A stretch of 64,000 bases of DNA. Source: Treponema sp. UBA6852 (GTDB lineage Bacteria > Spirochaetota > Spirochaetia > Treponematales > Treponemataceae). A program made the position numbers and the translations under genes. Every line of letters begins with the position of its first letter. Within the stretch, counting starts at the first letter, position 1. The stretch spans positions 79,972-143,971 of the forward strand of contig DKDI01000045.1 in the NCBI GenBank assembly GCA_002449305.1. The letters are read 5' to 3'. Below, in pieces: positions 1-6,954 of the stretch. The notes under the pieces were generated by a model. It searched no databases and had not been told where the DNA came from. It was given only the letters and a program-made list of their open reading frames with translations.

Positions 1-147
1 TTTTTCTTTGCAATTCAAATCGCTTTAGTTTTTTAAATTTTCGTTTAAAAAAAAGAAAACAAAAAGCAATCTGTTTTCTAGCAAAAACAATCGCTGAGTC
101 TATTTCATTGTAAACAAATTCAAAAACTTTTTTTGCCAACATCAATA
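1..147. other. AT-rich gene-free window edge
   Basis: This short stretch lies downstream of the minus-strand dut gene. It is very AT-rich with runs of A and T. I see no convincing gene, tRNA or strong hairpin in it. It may hold the 3' untranslated region of the dut transcript. Confidence 0.5.
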
Positions 148-591
148 TTAGACACCAGTGCTTCCGAAGCCTCCAGCTCCACGCAAAGTTTCAGAAATGA
201 AATCCACTGGAATAAAATTCGCTGTTGTAACTGGAGAAATTACAATCTGGGCAATTCTATCTCCGCTGTTCACTGTAAAATCATCTTGACCAAAATTAGC
301 AAGAATAATTTTAAGCTCGCCGCGATAATCGCTGTCAATAGTTCCAGGAGAATTTAAAACAGTAACGCCATTTTTTAAAGCAAGTCCGCTTCTTGGACGA
401 ACCTGAATTTCATAGCCAGATGGAATTTCAAAACTCAATCCAGTAGGAATCAAAGCACGCTCGCCTTTTTTTAGAACAATCGGACCATCCAGCAAAGCGC
501 AAACATCAGCACCAGCGGAACCTTCTGTTTTATAAGCTGGCATAACAGCATTTTTTTGTGCAACAATTTTCAAATCTATTTTTTCCAACAT
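148..591 (-). CDS. dut: dUTP diphosphatase (dUTPase)
   Basis: It hydrolyses dUTP to dUMP and pyrophosphate in the cytoplasm, keeping uracil out of DNA and supplying dUMP for thymidylate synthesis. All five motifs of the trimeric dUTPase family are visible in order: AGSAGADV near residue 25, RPRSGLALKNG near 65, GTIDSDYRGE near 83, GDRIAQIVI near 110 and the C-terminal glycine-rich RGAGGFGSTG. The 147-residue length is normal for the family. AGGA precedes the ATG by about seven bases. The start overlaps the end of the upstream M16 protease gene by 16 bp, so the two are probably co-transcribed and translationally coupled. Confidence 0.97.
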   Translation of the reverse strand: MLEKIDLKIVAQKNAVMPAYKTEGSAGADVCALLDGPIVLKKGERALIPTGLSFEIPSGYEIQVRPRSGLALKNGVTVLNSPGTIDSDYRGELKIILANFGQDDFTVNSGDRIAQIVISPVTTANFIPVDFISETLRGAGGFGSTGV

Positions 592-1862
592 AATATTTCC
601 TTTTTGTGTTTTGAAGAAAGCGCAGGTCCATAAACAAGCGAAGATTTTTTTTCTTCATTTAAAAGATTTTTTATGAAATTGATTATATCATTTTTTTCAG
701 CCGAACGTATACTATTCAAAATTTCTTCAGTTTCGTAAAGCGGAAATCCCATTGAATAAAAATTCCAAAGCCGTTGCATTAAAAACGCAGTTCTAGTTTC
801 CCCAAGAATTTCAGAACCGCACAAACGCTCTTTTGAAATTTCAATTTCTTCATCCGAAATCTGATTTTCAACAAAGCCTGAAATTTCTTCTGAAAGTTTT
901 TTGTAGACTTCCGTTGCTTTTGTTTTTTCACAAACAGCATAAGCACACCAAAGTCCCGCATTTTCATAAGTTGTATAAAAACTTCCAACTGAATAGCAAA
1001 GTCCGGATTTTTCACGAAGCGAAGAAAAAAGGCGGCTGCTCATAGTTTCTCCGGCGGCGGAATTAAAAATCAAAAGTGAAATGTAATCTTTAAAAGAAAG
1101 ATTTGAGGAAAGCGGATACAAAGAAAAAATTTGCGTCTGATTAAATTTAGCTTTTAGAATCCGATTCTCTGTATTCCAAACAACTTTCTCTGAAAAATGA
1201 AGATGCTTAAAAAATTCCTGAGAAGGTTTGTGCTGTGGAAGTTTCTGCAAAGTTTCAACAAGAATGTCTTCAAAAATTTTTCCGCAAACAATCACAACAA
1301 GCTCGCCCTCTGTAAAATATTTTTTATACCAGTCAACCATCTGCTCCCGCGTAATCGAGTCAACGTCATCAGAAGTTCCTGTTATTGCAAGGCTAAGTTT
1401 TTGGTTCGGCCAGACACAAGAGGCAACTTCATCCATTGCAGAATCATCAGGATCATCCAAGACAGCAAGAATTTCACTTTGGACAACGCCGCGCTCTTTT
1501 TCCATTTCTTCAGGCGGAAAAGTACAATTTGAGCTCAAATCGCAAAGAGTTTCCAAAGCAGTTTTATAGTTTTCAAAATTTTCAGAAGGAACAGTGCAGT
1601 AAACGCCTACATTTTCGCGCTCGGTAAAAGCATTGAAAATTCCGCCCATTCTGTCAAAGATAAGAGATATGTCCCGGTTTGATTTTGTTTTTGTTCCTTT
1701 AAAAATCATGTGCTCGGTAAAATGGCTGATTCCATGCTCACCTTCATTTTCAAAACGGCTTCCAACTGAAAAGTAAAAGCCAAACGTTGTAACTTTTGAA
1801 TTTGCAACTGGCTGAGTAATAAGCGTTATGCTATTTAAAAGATTTTGTTTTTTTGCGAGCAT
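576..1862 (-). CDS. M16-family zinc metalloprotease (processing-peptidase-like)
   Basis: A pitrilysin/mitochondrial-processing-peptidase-type protein of 428 residues. The inverted zinc motif HxxEH is visible as HFTEH (H47, E50, H51), with a downstream acidic helix that can supply the third ligand, so the protein is probably catalytically competent. The second half resembles the non-catalytic M16_C domain, including a region like RLFSSLREKSGLCYSVGS. No signal peptide is seen, so it is probably cytoplasmic. The order pnp - M16 protease - dut resembles pnp/mlpA-type neighbourhoods in other bacteria. The physiological substrate cannot be read from sequence. Confidence 0.93.
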   Translation of the reverse strand: MLAKKQNLLNSITLITQPVANSKVTTFGFYFSVGSRFENEGEHGISHFTEHMIFKGTKTKSNRDISLIFDRMGGIFNAFTERENVGVYCTVPSENFENYKTALETLCDLSSNCTFPPEEMEKERGVVQSEILAVLDDPDDSAMDEVASCVWPNQKLSLAITGTSDDVDSITREQMVDWYKKYFTEGELVVIVCGKIFEDILVETLQKLPQHKPSQEFFKHLHFSEKVVWNTENRILKAKFNQTQIFSLYPLSSNLSFKDYISLLIFNSAAGETMSSRLFSSLREKSGLCYSVGSFYTTYENAGLWCAYAVCEKTKATEVYKKLSEEISGFVENQISDEEIEISKERLCGSEILGETRTAFLMQRLWNFYSMGFPLYETEEILNSIRSAEKNDIINFIKNLLNEEKKSSLVYGPALSSKHKKEILCWKK

Positions 1863-1920
1863 GAAATGATTTTAGCAAATTTCAAAAAGTTTTGCATCAG
1901 ATTGAAATTTTTCAAAGACA

Positions 1921-1954
1921 AAAAAAATCCGCCTGCAAATTTACAGACGGATTC
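1921..1954 (-). terminator. Rho-independent terminator after pnp
   Basis: Just past the pnp stop codon the minus strand can fold a 10-bp stem (AATCCGTCTG pairing with CAGGCGGATT, one U-G wobble) around an 8-base loop. A run of eight T follows. This is a classic intrinsic terminator and separates pnp from the M16 protease/dut pair. Confidence 0.8.
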
Positions 1955-1972
1955 AATCAAACTTAAATAAAC

Positions 1973-4063
1973 TTATTTGTTTTCAATTGCATCAATGTAG
2001 CTTAAATTCAAGCGACCCATTTTGTCAACTTCAAGCAATTTTACAGGAATAACCTGTCCTTCCTTGAGAACATCGCTTACTTTTTCAACACGATTTCTTG
2101 AAAGTTTTGAAATATGGCAAAGGCCTTCTTTTCCCGGAAGAATTTCTATAAATGCGCCAAAATCCATAATGCGCTTTACAGTTCCCTGATAAATTGTGCC
2201 TGGCTCTGGATCTTCACAGATTCCCTTTATAGCGGCTTTTGCAGCATCAGTAGAAACGCCAGACTTTCCGTAAATTGTAACAGTTCCATCATCTTCAGTA
2301 TTGATTGTAACATTATACTGTTGGCAAAGTGCTTTTACATTTTTTCCGCCTGGTCCAATCAAAGCTCCGATTTTATCAACAGCGATTTTCATTGTTTCAA
2401 TTTTTGGAGCGTAAGGGCTGATTGGCTGAGGCTTGCTGATGCATTTTTCCATTATATCAAGAATGTGATTGCGTCCGCGTTTTGCCTGCTCAAGAGCGCG
2501 TCTCATAATATCCATTGAAACACCGGCAATTTTTATATCCATCTGGAATCCTGTAATTCCATCACGGGTTCCTGCAACTTTAAAGTCCATGTCGCCAAGA
2601 TGGTCTTCTTCTCCCAAAATATCAGAGAGAATTGCATATTTCTTGTACTGAGGTCCGTCTGTGATAAGTCCCATCGCAATTCCGGCAACCATTTTCTTCA
2701 TAGGAACACCAGCAGCAAGCAAAGACAAACATCCGCCGCAAGTTGAAGCCTGAGAAGAAGAACCGTTAGATTCCATGATTTCAGAAACAACGCGGATTGT
2801 ATAAGGAAATTCACTTCTTGAAGGAATCATTGGAGCTAAAGAACGACGCGCAAGATTTCCATGTCCAATTTCGCGGCGGCCAGTTGTAAGCTTTCCAACT
2901 TCACCAACTGAATACGGAGGGAAATTATAATGAAGAATAAAGTTTTCACTTCTGTCGCCTTCAATGTCATCGTAAACCTGCTCGTCCATTGCAGTGCCCA
3001 AAGTTGTTACAGCCAAAGACTGAGTTTCGCCACGAGTAAACAAAGCAGAACCGTGAGGACGAGGAAGAACATTTACTTCACAAGTGATAGGACGAATATC
3101 TTCTGTGCCGCGTCCGTCAATGCGAAGTCCTTTTTCAAGAATGCTTGAGCGAAGCAAATCATACTGAATGTCATCAAACAAAGTATTAAAAAGTTTCGCC
3201 TGAATTTCATCTTCAAGCTGCTCTGAATATTTTTCAGCAATCTTAGCTTTTACAGCCTTTACAGCATTTCCGCGCGCCATTTTTCCTTTCTGGAAACAAG
3301 CTTCCTGCATAAGAGGAATAGCTTCGGCTTTGATTGCATCTGCGTTTTCAAGTTTAACATCAAGCGGTGAAAGCGGAAGTTTTTCTTTTCCGGCAAGTTT
3401 TACAAGTTCCTCCTGAAGCAAGCACATATCGGTAATAAATCCCTGCGCCTTTTCCAAAGCTCCAAGCATAACCTCCTCTGAAACTTCGTTTGCGCCGCCT
3501 TCAACCATTGTAAAACCGTCTTTAGTTCCGGCAACAACAATTTCAAGCTGAATTTTTTCCATCTGCTCATAGGTCGGATTCAAAATGTACTCGCCATTCA
3601 AATATCCAACGCGAACGCCTGCAACAGGTCCATGGAAAGGAATGTCAGAAATAGAAACTGCCGCGCTCGAAGCAAGAACTGCAAGAATGTCAGGAGGATT
3701 TACGCCGTCAATAGAAACGCAAGTCGGAACAATCTGAATTTCACGGCCAAAAGATGTTTCAAAAAGAGGACGCATAGGACGGTCAATAAGACGGCTTACA
3801 AGAATTTCCTTGTCCTTTGGACGGCCTTCACGCTTTACAAATCCGCCAGGAATTTTTCCAGCAGCATAAAATTTTTCATTGTACTCAACTGTAACAGGAA
3901 CAAAATCCAGTCCTTCTTTTGCTTCACTTGAAGCGCAGACAGTTGCAATCACAGCAGTTCCACCAATCTGCGCATAAACACAGCCATTCGCCTGCTTTCC
4001 AATTTTCCCTGTTTCAAGAATAAGTTCCTGATCACCAATTTTTCTGGTTACTCTTTGTATCAT
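1973..4063 (-). CDS. pnp: Polyribonucleotide nucleotidyltransferase (PNPase)
   Basis: A trimeric 3'-to-5' phosphorolytic exoribonuclease of RNA turnover. The 696-residue protein shows the full domain order: RNase PH domain 1 (N-terminal third), a helical linker, RNase PH domain 2 (about 310-540), a KH domain with the GxxG loop in KIGALIGPGGKNVKAL near 560, and a C-terminal S1 domain containing DFGAFIEILPGKEGLCHIS. Length and motifs are normal. The ATG is preceded by AGGAA. It lies downstream of rpsO, the common rpsO-pnp order, with an RNA hairpin candidate in its leader that could support autoregulation. Confidence 0.98.
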   Translation of the reverse strand: MIQRVTRKIGDQELILETGKIGKQANGCVYAQIGGTAVIATVCASSEAKEGLDFVPVTVEYNEKFYAAGKIPGGFVKREGRPKDKEILVSRLIDRPMRPLFETSFGREIQIVPTCVSIDGVNPPDILAVLASSAAVSISDIPFHGPVAGVRVGYLNGEYILNPTYEQMEKIQLEIVVAGTKDGFTMVEGGANEVSEEVMLGALEKAQGFITDMCLLQEELVKLAGKEKLPLSPLDVKLENADAIKAEAIPLMQEACFQKGKMARGNAVKAVKAKIAEKYSEQLEDEIQAKLFNTLFDDIQYDLLRSSILEKGLRIDGRGTEDIRPITCEVNVLPRPHGSALFTRGETQSLAVTTLGTAMDEQVYDDIEGDRSENFILHYNFPPYSVGEVGKLTTGRREIGHGNLARRSLAPMIPSRSEFPYTIRVVSEIMESNGSSSQASTCGGCLSLLAAGVPMKKMVAGIAMGLITDGPQYKKYAILSDILGEEDHLGDMDFKVAGTRDGITGFQMDIKIAGVSMDIMRRALEQAKRGRNHILDIMEKCISKPQPISPYAPKIETMKIAVDKIGALIGPGGKNVKALCQQYNVTINTEDDGTVTIYGKSGVSTDAAKAAIKGICEDPEPGTIYQGTVKRIMDFGAFIEILPGKEGLCHISKLSRNRVEKVSDVLKEGQVIPVKLLEVDKMGRLNLSYIDAIENK

Positions 4064-4094
4064 AAAAGTTTCCTAAATGTAGCTTTTTATGAAC

Positions 4095-4170
4095 TTCTGA
4101 TTATCCACAGATTACATCGATTCCCATTTCATAGAAATCCATATAATCGGTGGACTGACTCTTATCAGAA
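4095..4170 (-). promoter_or_regulatory. Long stem-loop in pnp leader
   Basis: The pnp 5' region holds nested inverted repeats: TTCTGAT (4095-4101) with ATCAGAA (4164-4170), and inside them TCCACAGATTA (4104-4114) with TAATCGGTGGA (4144-4154, one mismatch). The position just ahead of pnp matches the RNase III/PNPase autoregulatory hairpin known from enterobacteria. The function is inferred by analogy only. Confidence 0.45.
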
Positions 4171-4204
4171 TATTCAAAGGGAAATTCGTTCGAATCCACC
4201 TTAA

Positions 4205-4242
4205 AAAAACAACGGCAGTAAATTCACTTTTGAATTCAGCTG
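4205..4242 (-). terminator. Hairpin terminator after rpsO
   Basis: Read on the minus strand, CGGCAG...CTGCCG forms the base of a stem, with a further internal pairing of GAATTCA-like bases, and a T-rich run follows. It lies between rpsO and pnp and probably terminates or attenuates rpsO transcription, leaving pnp partly under separate control. Confidence 0.65.
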
Positions 4243-4270
4243 CCGTCATCATCCATTTTTTTTTGCCAAA

Positions 4271-4540
4271 TTACTTGCGGATTCCAAGCTCTTTTATAAG
4301 AGAGCGGTAGCCTTCAAGATTTGTGCGCTTAAGATATTTCAAAAGCTTGCGGCGAGCACCAACAACTTTTAAAAGACCACGCTGTGCGCAAGTGTCTTTT
4401 GGGAAAGTTTTGCAGTGTGCTGTAAGCTCTTTAATGCGCTCTGTCATCAAAGCAATCTGAACATTTGAATTTCCAGTATCGCTTGCGTTTGCTCCAAATT
4501 TTGAAACGATTGAAGCTGTTGTTTCTTTTGTAAGTGCCAT
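4271..4540 (-). CDS. rpsO: 30S ribosomal protein S15
   Basis: Primary 16S rRNA-binding protein of the small-subunit platform. The 89-residue length is the family norm. Characteristic S15 sequence is visible, including VQIALMTERIKELTAHCK, the RGLLKVVGARRKLLKYLK helix and a basic C terminus. AGGAG precedes the ATG. It sits upstream of pnp as in many bacteria and ends in a strong hairpin. Confidence 0.98.
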   Translation of the reverse strand: MALTKETTASIVSKFGANASDTGNSNVQIALMTERIKELTAHCKTFPKDTCAQRGLLKVVGARRKLLKYLKRTNLEGYRSLIKELGIRK

Positions 4541-4707
4541 TTCTTACTCCTAATAAAAATTTTATTATTTTCAGTCCTTCGATTTTTACAGGGAATAAAA
4601 GTGGCGCTTTGTATTCCAAGCAAAATCACAACGGAATGAACTGTTTACATTTTACTGATATAGAAAGAAAAGTCAATGTTAAGCCGAGCGGAAAACTTTT
4701 CTGATAA

Positions 4708-6600
4708 TCAGCAAAATTTTATTTCGACTGTTTTTTCTGCAATTCCAGATGTCGCAAGCGCAATTTTAATATTTTCGTTTTCAATTTCAAGAGTTGTGTG
4801 AAAAATATTTCCGTCAGAATCAAGTGCTGCAACTTTGTAAATTCCATTCTTTGGCAAAACCTGATTTTTTTCATTGCGGAATTCAAAAATTGAATTTTCA
4901 TTTCCAGCTGATTTTTCTTTCAATGAAATTCCGCGGACATCCAAAGCAAACGGGCGCAAAAGCATTTTCTGCGCGCATATAAAATTTCCTGCAAGAATTT
5001 CTTTTTTTATGCGGCTTGAACTGATTTTTTCATCTTCAAAAAAAACATAATCTTGTCTGCAAAGCTCGAAGTTTTTTTCTTGTGAAATTTTTTCAAGTTC
5101 TTCCATATCAAGCAAGCCTTTGTAACCGCATTTAAAATCGCTTCCTTCAACAAGAAATTTCATTCCGCAAACTGAAATCAAAGTTTCGATAAAATCAGCA
5201 CCTTCAATTTTTGAAAAATCCTGCGTAAAATCAATCACAACCGCAAAGTCAAGTCCAAGTTCCTTGAAAAATTCCAGACGCTGCTCAAGAGTAAAAATCG
5301 AACCAGTTCCGTCATTTTTTATCTGCGAAGAAAAAGTTATAATTCCTGAAACAAAATTCTTTTGAGCAACGGCAGTTTTTATAAGCGCAACATGACCTGC
5401 ATGAATAGCTTCAAAACTTCCAATTGTAAGAGCGCAGCCTTTTGATTTCCATTCAATTGGAAAATTCAAACTGCAAAATTCATTCCAAGAAAAAACTTTG
5501 AATTCTTTTTTTTCTGGCGGAACAACAAAACCGTAAGAAAGTTTTGCGTCTTTGTTCTTGCAGATTATTCCGGCAAAAGCCCCAGACGAATAAAAAACAG
5601 CAATTTCATTTTCAACATTTCCACAGTTTACAATGTCAAACATTTTTTGTGAAAGCGGACGTCCATTTAAATATGACTTTTCAAATTCAGGCTTTAAAAT
5701 ATCGCAACTGAAACCGCAAAGAGACGCCAGTTTCTGAGAAAAAAGCAAAAAGTGATTTCTAATGTCCTGAATTTTTTCAACTGAATCTTCACGGCGTTTT
5801 TTTATTTTTTGTTCAAACGGAAGATGAATTTTTTCTTTTTCCCTTTGAAAATAAAAAGCGTTTTGAATTCCGTTTTCTATTGAAAACTCTTTTAGCTCTC
5901 CAAAGCAAGCCGCATCTTTTAATTCAAACGGTCCGACTTTAGTCCGCCTCAAAGCGCATAAATGGGCACAAGTTCCAAGACTAGAGGCAATGTCTCTTGC
6001 AAGCGCGCGGATGTAAGTTCCTTTTGAGCAGACAATTTCAAGCAGCGCATAAGAACAAGAGTCATTTTCTGAAGGCTCTTTAAAATCAAGAAGTTCATTT
6101 TTGTAAACAAAAACTTGCCTGCTTTCAAGATGAATTTCGTTTCCGCCGCGAACAAGATCACTTGCGCGTTTTCCGTCAACATGAAGCGCAGAATAAACAG
6201 GCGGCACTTGAAGAACTGCTCCAGTAAATTTTTTCAGCGCAGATTCAATTTGTTCTTTAGAAGCAGCCGCGCCAGTTTTTATAACATCGCCAGTCGGATC
6301 AAGAGTGTCAGTTTCTTTTCCGAAGCAGACAACAGCCTGATAAGTTTTTGTAAATGAAGTTATATGAGGAACAAGATGCGTAAGATTTCCAGACAAAACA
6401 ACGAGCAAGCCTTCAGCAAAAGAATCCAAAGTTCCCGTATGCCCGACTTTTTCAGTTTTCAAGGCATGCTTTATGCTCCAAAGAGAAGAAAAACTTGTAA
6501 TTCCCGGAGTCTTTGCATAGAGCATAACCCCGGAAACTTTATTCTTGGTCTTCTCTGGCATCTTGCTCATTCTGGCTGATTTCAATTTGCCTAGATTCAT
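4708..6600 (-). CDS. truB: TruB pseudouridine synthase fused to RibF-like domain
   Basis: The N-terminal half (about residues 25-260) is tRNA pseudouridine-55 synthase: GHTGTLDSFAEGLLVV carries the catalytic Asp (D59 in this numbering), and the GTYIRALARDIA motif follows. The C-terminal part (about 400-630) resembles bifunctional riboflavin kinase/FAD synthetase RibF. It has a nucleotidyltransferase-like GSFEAIHAGHVALIK, VEGSDFKCGYKG and SSSRIKKEILAGNF, ending in a divergent kinase-like region. At 630 residues this is about twice normal TruB length, with no stop between the halves. The start is uncertain: ATG at 6600 overlaps rbfA; ATGs at 6570, 6561 and 6525 are alternatives, the last lying just after the rbfA stop. 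The RibF half may be degenerate. Confidence 0.9.
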   Translation of the reverse strand: MNLGKLKSARMSKMPEKTKNKVSGVMLYAKTPGITSFSSLWSIKHALKTEKVGHTGTLDSFAEGLLVVLSGNLTHLVPHITSFTKTYQAVVCFGKETDTLDPTGDVIKTGAAASKEQIESALKKFTGAVLQVPPVYSALHVDGKRASDLVRGGNEIHLESRQVFVYKNELLDFKEPSENDSCSYALLEIVCSKGTYIRALARDIASSLGTCAHLCALRRTKVGPFELKDAACFGELKEFSIENGIQNAFYFQREKEKIHLPFEQKIKKRREDSVEKIQDIRNHFLLFSQKLASLCGFSCDILKPEFEKSYLNGRPLSQKMFDIVNCGNVENEIAVFYSSGAFAGIICKNKDAKLSYGFVVPPEKKEFKVFSWNEFCSLNFPIEWKSKGCALTIGSFEAIHAGHVALIKTAVAQKNFVSGIITFSSQIKNDGTGSIFTLEQRLEFFKELGLDFAVVIDFTQDFSKIEGADFIETLISVCGMKFLVEGSDFKCGYKGLLDMEELEKISQEKNFELCRQDYVFFEDEKISSSRIKKEILAGNFICAQKMLLRPFALDVRGISLKEKSAGNENSIFEFRNEKNQVLPKNGIYKVAALDSDGNIFHTTLEIENENIKIALATSGIAEKTVEIKFC

Positions 6601-6943
6601 TTTCCAGCGCGTTAAGTTTTTGAACCATTTTATAGCCTTCTTTCATGCTGAAATCTGCTACAAAAGTAAGTTTTGGAAATCTATAGATTGAAACTTTTTT
6701 TGCAATTGTAGACTGGATAAATCCAGCCGCGCTCTGCAAGCCTTTTACTCCGCGCTCAACAGAAGCATCATCCAAAAAAGACGAAACATAGACTTTCGCA
6801 CATGACAAATCTTTTACAACTTCCACGCGGTTAATTGTAAGAAATTCATTCACACGCGGATCTTTTACTTCGTGGCGCATTATAAGATTGGCAATTTCTT
6901 CCCTAAGCTGGTTTCCCAGCCTGTTCATTCTATACTGTCCCAT
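6539..6943 (-). CDS. rbfA: Ribosome-binding factor A
   Basis: A small KH-fold protein that binds immature 30S subunits and helps 16S rRNA 5'-end maturation and cold adaptation. The 134-residue product begins MGQYRMNRLGNQLREEIA and contains the RbfA-type VKDPRV and AKVYVSS segments. It follows infB closely and runs into truB, the conserved infB-rbfA-truB order. Confidence 0.95.
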   Translation of the reverse strand: MGQYRMNRLGNQLREEIANLIMRHEVKDPRVNEFLTINRVEVVKDLSCAKVYVSSFLDDASVERGVKGLQSAAGFIQSTIAKKVSIYRFPKLTFVADFSMKEGYKMVQKLNALENESRQIEISQNEQDAREDQE

Positions 6944-6954
6944 TACAAATCCTT

